From JAEUKH01 sp964447205 (lineage in GTDB: Bacteria; Myxococcota_A; Polyangia; Polyangiales; Ga0077539), in the NCBI GenBank assembly GCA_964447205.1, contig CAYUSB010000034.1, positions 1-64,000 of the forward strand: a DNA stretch of 64,000 nucleotides. The letters are read 5' to 3'. Positions 27,143 to 35,813 of the stretch are shown here, piece by piece. The position numbers were made by a program, and so were the translations under genes. A model generated the notes under the pieces. That model saw nothing but the letters and a program-made list of their open reading frames with translations. It was not told the DNA's origin and did no database searches. Positions within the stretch are counted from its first letter, which is position 1; the number at the start of each line of letters is the position of its first letter.

Positions 27143-28401
27143 GACCCGACCTCCGCCGCCCGGGCCCCGGGGCCCTCGGGGGGGGGCAGGACTCCGGGGC
27201 GGGCGAAGCAGGTCACGGCGTCGTATCCGCCGAAGGCGAGGGCGTTGTTGAGGACCACGTCGGCCTTTCCGCGACGGGAGGCGTTGGCCACCACGTCGAG
27301 GTCGCACTCGGGGTCGGGGGTGTCGTATCCCACGGTGGGGGGGTAGAACCCCGTGCGGAGGGTCTCGATGCAGGTGACGGCCTCGAGGGCGCTGGAGGCC
27401 CCCATGCAGTGTCCGATCATGCTCTTGACGCTGGTGACGGGGACCCGTCGGCCCGCGAAGACCTCGCGGATCACGGTGGCCTCGACGGCGTCGTTGGCCC
27501 GGGTCCCGGTCCCGTGGGCGTTGATGAAGTCGACGGCGTCGAGGGAGAGGCCCGAGCGGGACACGGCCTCGCGCATGGCCCGGGCGTTCCCGAGTCCGTC
27601 GGGGCGGGGGCGGGTGACGTGGTAGGCGTCGCAGGCGATCCCGTAGCCTCCGAGCTCGGCCAGGACGGAGGCCCCGCGGCGCACGGCGTGGTCCTCGGAC
27701 TCCAGGACGAAGACGGCGGCCCCCTCGCCGACGATGAGCCCCTGGCGGTGGAGGTCGAAGGGCTGGCAGCGCTCCGGGGCCACCGCCCCCAGGCGCACGA
27801 ACCCGGCGAACTGCAGGGCCTCCAGCATCTCGGCCGCCCCGGCGAGGGCCACCTCGGCCCGTCCCGCCCTCAGGAGGTCGCTCGCGTAGCCGAGGGCGTA
27901 GTTGCCGGCGGCGCAGGCGGCGGGGAGGGTCAGGACGAGGCCCCGGGTCTTGAAGGCCCGGGCGAGGTGCATGGCCCCGAGGTAGGGGGCGTAGCGGGGG
28001 ACGGCTCGGGCAGAGACGGCCTCGGGTCCCTGACGGATCCAGGCGGTGTCGAGGACGGCCAGGGCGTCGGCCTCGCCCATGGTGGTGCCCATCACGACGC
28101 AGGCCTGGCGATGGGCGAGTGCCTCGGGGGCCAGGGAGGCGTCGGCCACGGCCATGCGGGCGGCCGCGAGGGACATGGCCCCGCAGCGGCCCACGTGGCG
28201 CTGCTCGCGGGCCGTGAGGTGGTCGGCGGGCACGAAGCCCTGGACCTGAGCGGCGAGGGTGCGGCCGAGGGGGGCCGCGTCGAAGGAGGTGATGGGGCTC
28301 AGGCCCGAGCGGCCTGCCACGATGGCGTCCCAGAAGGGGCGCCGACCGAGGCCGAGGGAGCTCACCACTCCGACGCCTGTAATAAAGACCCGACGAGACA
28401 T
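27139..28401 (-). CDS. Beta-ketoacyl-ACP synthase (FabF/KAS II type), active
   Basis: A 420-aa condensing enzyme that extends an acyl chain with malonyl-ACP. The full catalytic set is present: Cys163 in LPAACAAGN, His296 in NAHGTGT, Lys326 in SVKSMIG and His331 in GHCMGAS. The N-terminus VFITGVGVVSSLG is typical. It is the first gene of the leftward trio and overlaps the Cys-less homologue by four bases, so the two probably form a heterodimer. The ATG is chosen because homology begins at MSRRVFITG. Housekeeping fatty-acid synthesis is less likely, since fabD, fabG and fabH are absent and a specialised desaturase and oxoamine synthase are present. Confidence 0.92.
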   Translation of the reverse strand: MSRRVFITGVGVVSSLGLGRRPFWDAIVAGRSGLSPITSFDAAPLGRTLAAQVQGFVPADHLTAREQRHVGRCGAMSLAAARMAVADASLAPEALAHRQACVVMGTTMGEADALAVLDTAWIRQGPEAVSARAVPRYAPYLGAMHLARAFKTRGLVLTLPAACAAGNYALGYASDLLRAGRAEVALAGAAEMLEALQFAGFVRLGAVAPERCQPFDLHRQGLIVGEGAAVFVLESEDHAVRRGASVLAELGGYGIACDAYHVTRPRPDGLGNARAMREAVSRSGLSLDAVDFINAHGTGTRANDAVEATVIREVFAGRRVPVTSVKSMIGHCMGASSALEAVTCIETLRTGFYPPTVGYDTPDPECDLDVVANASRRGKADVVLNNALAFGGYDAVTCFARPGVLPPPEGPGARAAEVGS

Positions 28402-28672
28402 CGCGGGCGGGCCTATACCCCGCAGCCCTGGCAAGTCGCAAGGCGGCCTCGAACGCACCGCGGGCGCTGGGGGCGGGCTGCGGTGTTGGGGTGGCGGGTG
28501 CGAAGCGAAGGTGCCACAAAAACAACGGGAAAACCCGCATGGCGGCGGCTTGACAGCCCCCTCGAAGGCTGCGAAGGAACGCCTCGCCCAGGGCCTCGCG
28601 CACCCCCTCTCGTTGGAGGGAGGGGTTTCGGTCGCGGGGGAGAGCCTGCGGCGCACGGAGCGACGAAGACCG
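28402..28672. promoter_or_regulatory. Divergent control region of the acyl-chain locus
   Basis: This 271-base gap separates the leftward ketosynthase trio from the rightward ACP genes, so it must hold both promoters. It contains the inverted repeat CGGGAAAACCCG (28526-28537) and, 12 bases later, a perfect TTGACA (28550-28555) pointing right. No good -10 box lies at 15-19 bases, so an activator-dependent promoter is possible. No coding potential is convincing. Confidence 0.35.
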
Positions 28673-28921
28673 ATGAGCATGCGACAAGAGATGCTGCAGA
28701 CCTTCCAGCGGATCGCCAGCGAGATCGCCGAGCGGGAGGTGACCGTGCCGGGTGAGGGCACGCCCATCAGCGACCTCGGGATCGACTCGCTCGGGATGCT
28801 GGAGATCGTCGGGAGCATGGAGCGGGAGTTCAAGATCCGGATCCCCGACGACCAGCTCGTGGGGATCAACACGGTCGGGCAGCTGGTCGACCTGGTGCAG
28901 AAGCGCGTCGGGCAGGGCTGA
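28673..28921 (+). CDS. Acyl carrier protein (first of two)
   Basis: An 82-aa carrier with the four-helix ACP fold. The phosphopantetheine attachment Ser39 lies in LGIDSLGMLEIV, followed by the recognition helix EIVGSMEREF. Acidic residues dominate, as expected. It lies 15 bases before the desaturase gene and near an alpha-oxoamine synthase and ketosynthases, so it probably carries the chain made by this locus rather than serving general fatty-acid synthesis. Two Met codons compete as starts (28673 and 28679); either leaves the domain complete. It requires a phosphopantetheinyl transferase from elsewhere. Confidence 0.88.
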   Translation: MSMRQEMLQTFQRIASEIAEREVTVPGEGTPISDLGIDSLGMLEIVGSMEREFKIRIPDDQLVGINTVGQLVDLVQKRVGQG

Positions 28922-28936
28922 GGGCGGAGGGCTTCG

Positions 28937-29791
28937 ATGAGCAGCGGCATGCGGGATACGCGCCTCGCCCAGAAGGTCTACGCCCAGTACGCCACCTTCT
29001 TCGACAAGGCCGAGCGGGAGCGCCGGTGGAACCCCTTCCAGGACATCCCCTGGGAGCGCATCAACCGGGACGTCCCCGAGGCCCTATGCCTCAACGCCGA
29101 GACCTTCTGCTGCGTCGAGAGCTTCCTGCCTGACTACGTCTCCGAGGGCATCCGCTGCCTGCGGGTCAACTTCGGCCAGGCGTGGTTCAACGCCAATTGG
29201 GCCTACGAGGAGTCGAAGCACTCGGTGGCCCTCATGGAGTGGCTCATGCGCTCGGGGCGCCGGAGCCCGGAGTACATGTTCGACCTCCAGGCCCGGCTGA
29301 TGGAGTCGCGCTGGACCCTGCCCTTCACCACCCCCCGGCAGATGACCATCTACGGGTCGTTCCAGGAGCAGGCCACCTTCGTCATCTACTGCCGCCAGGA
29401 GGCCTTCGCCCAGCAGTGCGGCGACGAGGCCCTGCGCACCATCTTCCGCCTCAACGCCCGCGACGAGATCGCCCACGCCCGCTTCTACGAGGACGTGGTC
29501 AAGCTCCTCCTGGAGGAAGACCGGGCGGGCACCGTGCGCGACATCGCCTTCGTGGCCAAACACTTCCAGATGCCCGGGGTGGGCATCGTGCCCGACTACG
29601 AGGCCCGCATCGCCGTGATGCGCGACGCGGGCCACATCGACCGCGATCTGTTCCTGCAGAAGGTGTACTTCCCGGTGCTGAAGTACCTCGGGGTCAGCCG
29701 CGAGGAGCTCGTGGTCGCGGCCGGGGAGCTTCGTCGCGCCGCCCAGGCCGAGACCCTCACGGAAACCACGGCGAGCCCCGTCCTCGGCTGA
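28937..29791 (+). CDS. Diiron acyl-ACP desaturase-like protein
   Basis: A 284-aa helical protein with the ligand pattern of soluble stearoyl-ACP desaturases: a first Glu region AETFCCVESFLPDY, EESKH (Glu92, His95), Glu144 in SFQEQATF, and DEIAH (Glu177, His180). The distances 92-95-144-177-180 nearly match 143-146-196-229-232 of the castor enzyme. It should insert a double bond into, or otherwise oxidise, a chain held on ACP, using O2 and electrons from a ferredoxin. It is about 60-80 residues shorter than plant enzymes. Placement between two ACP genes strongly supports a carrier-bound substrate. The Shine-Dalgarno GGAGGG precedes the ATG. Confidence 0.85.
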   Translation: MSSGMRDTRLAQKVYAQYATFFDKAERERRWNPFQDIPWERINRDVPEALCLNAETFCCVESFLPDYVSEGIRCLRVNFGQAWFNANWAYEESKHSVALMEWLMRSGRRSPEYMFDLQARLMESRWTLPFTTPRQMTIYGSFQEQATFVIYCRQEAFAQQCGDEALRTIFRLNARDEIAHARFYEDVVKLLLEEDRAGTVRDIAFVAKHFQMPGVGIVPDYEARIAVMRDAGHIDRDLFLQKVYFPVLKYLGVSREELVVAAGELRRAAQAETLTETTASPVLG

Positions 29792-29855
29792 TCGTCGACC
29801 GCCCCGGCGCCCCTGTTCCCGATCGAAGGCGACCCAGACAAGGAAGAAGGTCTCC

Positions 29856-30098
29856 ATGTCCCAGCACGCATTAAAAGAAGAGCTCCGGGCCCTCATCGCA
29901 GAGATCATCGAGAAGGAGCCCGGCGAGGTGCCCGACGAGACCCGCCTGCGCGACCTCGGGGTCGACTCCATGCAGGCCCTGGAGATCATCTCCGAGATCG
30001 AGCGGCGGTATCAGGTGAAGATCGTCGAGAGCGAGTTTGAGCAGATCCGCACGCTCAACCTCGCCAGCGCCATGCTCGCCCAGAAGCTCGCCCTGTAG
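29856..30098 (+). CDS. Acyl carrier protein (second of two)
   Basis: An 80-aa carrier protein with Ser38 in LGVDSMQALEIISEIE, matching the DS(L/M) phosphopantetheine site. It is more acidic and closer to canonical FabF-partner ACPs than the first copy; the two differ at most positions, so they are not a recent duplication. It lies 64 bases after the desaturase and ends the rightward group. Two carriers in one small locus suggest separate roles, for example one for chain elongation and one for presentation to the desaturase or the oxoamine synthase. That division is an inference. Confidence 0.88.
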   Translation: MSQHALKEELRALIAEIIEKEPGEVPDETRLRDLGVDSMQALEIISEIERRYQVKIVESEFEQIRTLNLASAMLAQKLAL

Positions 30099-30111
30099 AG
30101 TCCTTCGTCGG

Positions 30112-30200
30112 TGCCGGGTGCGGGACTCGAACCCGCATCGGAGCCTCTCAGCTCCCCGGAGGTTTTAAGCCTCCTGCGTCTGCCATTTCGCCAACCCGGC
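30112..30200 (-). tRNA. tRNA-Leu, anticodon UAA
   Basis: The acceptor arm GCCGGGT (5' end at 30200) pairs with ACCCGGC. The anticodon stem GGAGG/CCTCC encloses the loop CTTAAAA with anticodon TAA, there is a long class II variable arm (GGGAGC...GGCTCC), and the T loop holds GGTTCGAGTCC. A73 is present and CCA is not encoded. It lies tail-to-tail with the second ACP gene. Confidence 0.93.
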
Positions 30201-30261
30201 AAAACCCGCGGGGGACGCAGGGCCCTCACCGGGCCCGCGCCTTCCCACGACCGCACTCACC

Positions 30262-33200
30262 TCACGGCAAGGGCATCACCCGCACCCCCCAGCGCCGCAT
30301 GCTCTGGTCGGACAGGTTGCGCCACCAGGTGGCCACCCGGGTGCCCGCGATGCTGGCCCAATACCCCGTGTTGTCGTTGGCGTCGAGGACCCGCTGGGTC
30401 CAACCCATCGTGCCCCGCACCGCCAGCCGGAGGGTGCCCTGGGTGGCGTCCTGGTAGGCCACCCGGACGGCCCCGTCGGGGGTCACCGACACCGAGGCGC
30501 TGTCGCCGATGATGTGGCGCCCGTCGTCGAAGCCCATCATCCCGATCCCCGACCCGTCGTCGATGACCTCGGGCTCTCCCATCACGGTCCCCCCGCGCAC
30601 CCGGAGGTGCAGGAGACGCTCCTCCCAGCCGTCGACGTAAGCCACGTGAATGGTGTCGGACGGCCCGAGGGCCGCGTGGGCGTAGATGCCCCGGTCGCCG
30701 GTGTCACGCCCCATCCGCTCGCCGTCGATCACCACGGGGGCCGCGAAGCGACCCATGGCGTCGCCCCGGGCCATCATCAGGTTGCCCCGGTCGCGGTGGT
30801 ACCACACTACCGTGAAGCGCCCCATCGGATCGACAAGCAGGTTGATAAACGCCGCCCCGGGGCCGAGGCCCTCGATCCAGTTGGTGGCGTAGACCTCCGC
30901 GCAGGCCCCCGCGATGCAGGCCTCGCCCGTCCCGCAGCTCATGCAGCCCGTCCCGGTGGCCACGCAACGCCCGTCGCTCTGGCGGCACACCTGGCCCGTG
31001 GGGCAGTCCGAGGCCCGGCACTGGCTGGGCAGGGTGGCCACGTCGGTGATGGTCCAGTCGGCGGCCCGGGTGGGGGCGGGGCTGTTGGCCCGGGCGAGGC
31101 GCACCACCGTCTGCACCCCCATCATGCCCGAGGTGCTGGCCCGGTAGGCGATCACCGGGGCCCCGTCGGGGAGCAGGACGAGCGAGGTGTACCTGCCGTT
31201 GGAGCCCCCGTCGTCGACTACGTGGGTCTGCCATTGGCCGCCCACCCGGGCCGCGTAGCGGAGACGGTCGCGGGTGGCGTCCCAGTACGACACGCGGGGC
31301 TCGCCCGAGGCCGTCAGGGCCAGGCTGTTGAAGCGGCCCACGTCGTCTCCCGGGGCCGAGACCCCGTTGCGCCAGCCGTCCGGGTCGCCCGTCACATCCC
31401 CCCCGCTCGGAACCCCGTCCACGTGCTGCCACGTGACCATCCCGGTCTCGGTGGCCACCTGGCCGACCACGAGGTCGCCGAAGCGGGTCCCGTCGTTGGG
31501 AGAGCCCGGCGAGTAGGCCGACAGCCACAGGGTCCCGTTTTGCGCCGAGGCGGCCCGGAGGTGAGAGCCCACGGCCCCGGGGTCGAGGGGGGGCAGGCGG
31601 TTGCACATGCAGGCGGCGTTGTCGAAGGTGCAGGTGGCCTCGACGAAGGTCGGGCTCCCGGCCGGGGCGAACCCGGGCATACACGTCGGGCAGGCCGGAG
31701 GCGACACGCACATGTTGGTGCTCGGGCAGCGGAGCTGGCCCCCCTCGCAGGTGACCGCCCCCGGGCCGGCGTCGTTGACCACCCCGACCTGCTCGGAGGC
31801 GCAGCCTTCGGCCACCACTCCGAGGGCCCCAAGGGCCGCCGCGGCGATGCGGGCCGTGGCCGCGGGAGCCCGACGCCGACGACGGGCCAGGAAGACCCCC
31901 CCGAGGGCCACCGCGAGGGCCGCCCAGGGGCCACCCTTGGCTCCGCTGGCAGGGGCTCCGACACGGCAGCCGCAGCCCGAGCCCCCGGTGTCGGTGGTCT
32001 CGCCCCCGCGGATGAGCTGGTCGATGCCGACGAAGCGGTCGGTGACGTTGCCGTTGGCGTCGCGGACCCGCACGGTGACCCGTCGGGCCCCCGGGGGGAC
32101 GGGGTAGCGCCGGGTGAGGCCCCAGGGCGTGGCGGGGCCGTCGTCGACCTGGAAGGCGTACTCCAGGCGCTCGGCGGGCGTCCCCTCGTCGGAGGCCTCG
32201 GCTACGACAGAGCCCGACTCGAGCCAGGCCCGCAGGGTGGGGGCCACCCCGTCGACGGTGAAGGACACGGTGGCCGGCTCGGGGTCGGTGGTGGAGGGCT
32301 CGCCGGCGACCCGGGCCCGAACCTGGAGGGTGTGGCGGCCTTCGCGGAAGAGGGCAGGGTGTTGCACGTCGAAGGCCGTCCCGGGGGCGAAGGTCGACCA
32401 GGTCTGCTGGTCGACCCGGTAGCTGAACTCCACCTCCCGGCCGAAGTCCTGAACGACCCCGGCGGTGAACCGCACCCGCGGCATGTTCTCGAGGCGCAGG
32501 GCCTCGGCGTCGCGGTAGAGGGCGGGGTTGACCTCGACGGCGTCGATGCGGGTCGTGGTGTCGAGCTCGAGGGTGGAGGGGCGCATCCCGGCGGCGGTGT
32601 ATCGCAGGCTGGCGAAGATCCCCAGGAAGCGGCTCTGCCCCTCGGTGACCCCCTGGACCCCGGACGGGGGGATCTCGATGTTGATCTCGCCGACGGGCAT
32701 GTTGTTGGCCCCGGGGACGGGGATGGAGGGCAGGTCGATGTTGGGCAGGGCCCCGGTGAGCATCCCGAGGGCGGGGGCCAGGATGGTCTGCAGGGCCGTC
32801 CCGATGCCCATGGGGTTGTTCGACAGGAGCTGGGAGTTGGTGGCCGTGACGTTTTCGATCACGGGCATCCCGAGCTGCGGGGCGAGGCCTCCGCGGTCGA
32901 CCTGGAGGTTGACCCCCACCCGCACGTCGGCGGTGACGGTCATGAAGCGCACGTAGCGCTCCTCGGTCCAGGCGTAGAAATCGAGGGCCAGGCGGTTGAG
33001 CCGGATCGTCATGAGGGGGTCGGTCATGACGTTGCTCCCGCGGCCGATGGTGACCGTGGGGGGCTGCTGGGGGCGCAGGGTGATGGCCACCGGGCCCGTG
33101 GTCTGCGGGAAGAGGACCGTACGCAGGGAGTTGATCTGCGGCAGGGCGGCCAGGGTGCCGGCCGACAGGGTCTGCGACAGGGAGGTCCCGACCCCGATGC

Positions 33201-34428
33201 AGAGGATGCCCGCGTCCCAGAGGTTGAAGGCCGCGTGGTTGAGAAACTCCTCCGACAGGCCGAGGCCGAAGTCGATGGGGGTGCTCGTCCCGGGTACGGA
33301 GTTGCCGCGCAGGGCCATCCACTCGGGCACCTGGGGGATGGGGGGGGCCGCGATGCGCGGGACGCACGCGTTGTGGCGGCTGGAGCGCAGGGCTCCAAAC
33401 ATGTTGATCGACATGCCCCCGTTGATGACCTGCCCGTCGCGCATGGGGTCGCCCGCGGCGAGGACGTAGCTCACCGGGGCCTGGAGCCCGGGCGAGATCG
33501 ACGCGAGGAGGGCCCCCATGTTGCCCGTCCCGTCGGTGCCGAGGAGGGTGGGGACCTGCTGGTTGTCGCTGTAGACGCAGGTGTCTCCGCGGGCCATCGT
33601 GCCCGTGGGGCAGCCCGGGGGGTTGGGCATCGACGGGGCCGCGAGGGCCTCCTGGATGGGCCCGAGGGCCTGCGAGAGCTGGTTACGAAACTGGCCGATG
33701 ATGGTGCCCCGCAGGAGGTTGACGATGCCGCACACCCACGAGTCGGTGCAGGCGATGTCGGGGTTTTCGATGCCCTCCCCGGGGGTCTCCTGGATCACGT
33801 CGCCGCTGCCCGTCGGGGAGACGAGGTCGGCCCGGTGGTAGTGCAGCCGGGGCATGTGGGTGTCGCGCCGGATGGTGGCGTTGGTGCGCAGCCCGATGTG
33901 GGGGTGGTTGCCCTGCCGGGTGTTGATCACGAGGGTGGGGCTGGCGATGGTGAAACAGAAGGTGCCGCTGCAATTGTCGTTGCAGCTCCCACCGCAGGCC
34001 CGCAGGGGGAGCTGGCCGTCGACGATGACCCGGACCCGGGCGCTGATGGCGCTCGGGGCCGTAAACCCGAGCTGGAGGGCGGGGTTGGGCAGGGCCACGT
34101 TGATGCGGCAGTTGCCGGCGGGGCAGATGATGGCCCGGGCCGCCGTGAAGCCCGCGACCTGAATGGGCGTGACCGTCCGGGGCACGGGGATGCCCGAGCC
34201 GACAAACCCGCCGAGGAGCCCCGGGGCCACGTCCTGAACGCGGCGCAGGCCCGCCTCGGTGAGCCGAATCTGGGCTGCCCGGGGAATGCGGGTGTCGGGT
34301 GTGAGGGGGTATCCCCCCGGGATCGGTTGCAGGGCCCCCCCCGCGCACCCTGAACATCCTCCCCCCGAACAGCCCGAAATGAGCACCACCACAATCAACC
34401 AGTAGACTCTACGCAACAGCGACCACAT
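30262..34428 (-). CDS. Giant lipoprotein with an internal MYXO-CTERM-like segment (two proteins in one frame)
   Basis: 1388 aa without interruption. Residues 1-20 form a lipoprotein signal (VVVLISGC) followed by a Gly/Cys-rich start. The first ~810 residues are beta-rich and end in Ig-like strands. Then comes a MYXO-CTERM-like segment (about 816-855): Cys pair in GCGCR, a hydrophobic helix (WAALAVALGGVFLA), and RRRRR. This signal normally ends a protein. Here the frame continues through a second hydrophobic stretch and a lipobox-like Cys (residue 876, VVAEGC), a Cys-rich segment resembling EGF-type knots (about 890-930 and again near 1140-1175), and a beta-propeller-like C-terminus. It looks like an in-frame fusion of a surface-anchored protein and a lipoprotein. 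Confidence 0.75.
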   Translation of the reverse strand: MWSLLRRVYWLIVVVLISGCSGGGCSGCAGGALQPIPGGYPLTPDTRIPRAAQIRLTEAGLRRVQDVAPGLLGGFVGSGIPVPRTVTPIQVAGFTAARAIICPAGNCRINVALPNPALQLGFTAPSAISARVRVIVDGQLPLRACGGSCNDNCSGTFCFTIASPTLVINTRQGNHPHIGLRTNATIRRDTHMPRLHYHRADLVSPTGSGDVIQETPGEGIENPDIACTDSWVCGIVNLLRGTIIGQFRNQLSQALGPIQEALAAPSMPNPPGCPTGTMARGDTCVYSDNQQVPTLLGTDGTGNMGALLASISPGLQAPVSYVLAAGDPMRDGQVINGGMSINMFGALRSSRHNACVPRIAAPPIPQVPEWMALRGNSVPGTSTPIDFGLGLSEEFLNHAAFNLWDAGILCIGVGTSLSQTLSAGTLAALPQINSLRTVLFPQTTGPVAITLRPQQPPTVTIGRGSNVMTDPLMTIRLNRLALDFYAWTEERYVRFMTVTADVRVGVNLQVDRGGLAPQLGMPVIENVTATNSQLLSNNPMGIGTALQTILAPALGMLTGALPNIDLPSIPVPGANNMPVGEINIEIPPSGVQGVTEGQSRFLGIFASLRYTAAGMRPSTLELDTTTRIDAVEVNPALYRDAEALRLENMPRVRFTAGVVQDFGREVEFSYRVDQQTWSTFAPGTAFDVQHPALFREGRHTLQVRARVAGEPSTTDPEPATVSFTVDGVAPTLRAWLESGSVVAEASDEGTPAERLEYAFQVDDGPATPWGLTRRYPVPPGARRVTVRVRDANGNVTDRFVGIDQLIRGGETTDTGGSGCGCRVGAPASGAKGGPWAALAVALGGVFLARRRRRAPAATARIAAAALGALGVVAEGCASEQVGVVNDAGPGAVTCEGGQLRCPSTNMCVSPPACPTCMPGFAPAGSPTFVEATCTFDNAACMCNRLPPLDPGAVGSHLRAASAQNGTLWLSAYSPGSPNDGTRFGDLVVGQVATETGMVTWQHVDGVPSGGDVTGDPDGWRNGVSAPGDDVGRFNSLALTASGEPRVSYWDATRDRLRYAARVGGQWQTHVVDDGGSNGRYTSLVLLPDGAPVIAYRASTSGMMGVQTVVRLARANSPAPTRAADWTITDVATLPSQCRASDCPTGQVCRQSDGRCVATGTGCMSCGTGEACIAGACAEVYATNWIEGLGPGAAFINLLVDPMGRFTVVWYHRDRGNLMMARGDAMGRFAAPVVIDGERMGRDTGDRGIYAHAALGPSDTIHVAYVDGWEERLLHLRVRGGTVMGEPEVIDDGSGIGMMGFDDGRHIIGDSASVSVTPDGAVRVAYQDATQGTLRLAVRGTMGWTQRVLDANDNTGYWASIAGTRVATWWRNLSDQSMRRWGVRVMPLP

Positions 34429-34598
34429 AAGCGGCGATCGTCCCTTCTCGCCACCGTGGGCGGCGCGACCGTCGGCCTGCTGGGGGTCAGCGCGGCGTCC
34501 GGTGATCGCGTGAGACTACGACCCTCGTGCGTGCGCGTAAAGCCGCACCCGTCGACGCGTCGCGGCGTAGCGCCGCCCAGAAGCCCGAAGGGAGCGGA

Positions 34599-34624
34599 GG
34601 GGAGGGGAGGGGAGGCGGGAGGGG
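34599..34624 (+). other. G-quadruplex-capable G tracts
   Basis: Three GGGG tracts one base apart, then GGG and GGGG, lie in the 215-base gap downstream of the 330-aa lipoprotein stop. On the plus strand this can form a G-quadruplex. Nothing else is evident in the gap (34429-34643), which holds no convincing gene. Confidence 0.4.
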
Positions 34625-34643
34625 CTGACGCGGGGGCCCGCGC

Positions 34644-35636
34644 TCAGGGGGCGGCGATGTTGGCCGACACCGCGGAGAAGCTCGCGGTGAGGTGGAAGGC
34701 GGGCTCGCCGTTCACCATGGCGTCGGGGCGCTGGCCCATGGGGCGGGAGGACAGGTCGGTCACCATGGTGCAGTCGACGCCCGTGATGTAGTTGCAGAGG
34801 GTGGTCTGCAGGGCGTCGATGCGGACGTTGCGGGCGTTGGCCACGGTGATGTCGGCGTCGATCTGGCCGTAGGGCATCATGGCGTCGTCTTCGGTGCGCC
34901 AGGGGCTGCGGCACTCGTCGAAGCGGCCCGACACGAGGTTGGCCAGGCCGATGCAGCCGCGGTTGGCGGTGACCTGGATGTTGGACAGGCGGAGGTTGGT
35001 GAGGGGCAGGGTGGTGAGCACCGAGGTGGCCGTCTCATCCGAGAAGATCGGGATGTTGACGATGGTGTCGCTCATGGTGGTGGAGAGCCGATCGCCGGTG
35101 AGGGTGGCCATGCCCCCGACGGGGTTGTACTGCCCGGCCATGCCCATGCCCATGACGGGGGCGTTGTTGTTGTAGAAGGCGTAGCGGCCGTCGAGCAGGC
35201 CCCGGCCGATGGTCCCGCGCTGCAGGGCCATGGGGTTGAGGGCCCCGGTGCGGTAGGTGTTGGCCTGGAGGTCGAGGCTCAGGCCCCAGAGGAAGGTCCC
35301 GCCCTGGAAGGTGCCGTTGACGATCTGCAGGAGGACCTGCGAGGCCAGGGCCGCGGGGCGCGCGATCTTGATGAAGGTGAGGCGGTAGCCCGGGCGGTTC
35401 ATGTCGTTCTGGTGGCGCATGGTGGGGCACAGGGGGCCCATGGCCTCCTCGCGGTAGCACGCGCTCGCCGGGCCGGTGTCGCCGGTCGGGCCCGCGTCGC
35501 CGCCCGGACCCGTGTCCGTGCCGGGGCCCACGTCGGTGGTGCCGGCGTCGGTGACGGGGGCCGGGTCGTCGCTACAACCCAGGGCGAGGGGACCGAGCGC
35601 AGCACAACAGACCAAGAGGGAAACAAACTTCTTCAT
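34644..35636 (-). CDS. Putative lipoprotein, 330 aa
   Basis: The signal peptide ends in LGPLALGC (lipobox Cys21), followed by a low-complexity linker of Asp, Thr, Gly and Pro (about residues 22-58) that is typical of surface lipoproteins in this group. The globular part (60-330) is beta-rich with few recognisable motifs and four or more Cys. AGGAGAT precedes the ATG, which lies beside a short GGAGATCTCTCC palindrome-like element. It follows the PfkB gene on the same strand after 177 bases that contain a possible operator. Function unknown. Confidence 0.75.
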   Translation of the reverse strand: MKKFVSLLVCCAALGPLALGCSDDPAPVTDAGTTDVGPGTDTGPGGDAGPTGDTGPASACYREEAMGPLCPTMRHQNDMNRPGYRLTFIKIARPAALASQVLLQIVNGTFQGGTFLWGLSLDLQANTYRTGALNPMALQRGTIGRGLLDGRYAFYNNNAPVMGMGMAGQYNPVGGMATLTGDRLSTTMSDTIVNIPIFSDETATSVLTTLPLTNLRLSNIQVTANRGCIGLANLVSGRFDECRSPWRTEDDAMMPYGQIDADITVANARNVRIDALQTTLCNYITGVDCTMVTDLSSRPMGQRPDAMVNGEPAFHLTASFSAVSANIAAP

Positions 35637-35673
35637 GGAGAGATCTCCTACAGGAAACGATGTCAGGGGTTAG

Positions 35674-35688
35674 GTTCGATCGTCGAAC
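35674..35688. promoter_or_regulatory. Inverted repeat GTTCGA-TCG-TCGAAC, possible operator
   Basis: A perfect dyad with six-base arms and a three-base centre, 37 bases before the ATG of the lipoprotein gene ending at 35636, where a repressor site would overlap the promoter. The rest of the 177-base gap shows nothing else. Confidence 0.35.
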
Positions 35689-35813
35689 AAAGGTGAACCC
35701 GGGATGGGGTGTGGGGCCGGTGGGGACCGGACGCCGCAGCCCCATTCCGCAGACGGGGTGACGCTACGCGATGCCGGTGCGGTCGGCAACAATCCTCCCG
35801 CGGTGGGAGGGCC

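Noticed and set aside
28550..28578. Perfect TTGACA as a complete sigma70 promoter for the ACP genes
   Set aside because: No reasonable -10 element at 15-19 bases; reported only as part of a control region.
30514..34353. Very long open frame on the plus strand opposite the giant lipoprotein
   Set aside because: Low-complexity Gly/Asp/Val/His product typical of antisense frames in GC-rich genes; the opposite strand has signal peptide, motifs and Cys patterns.
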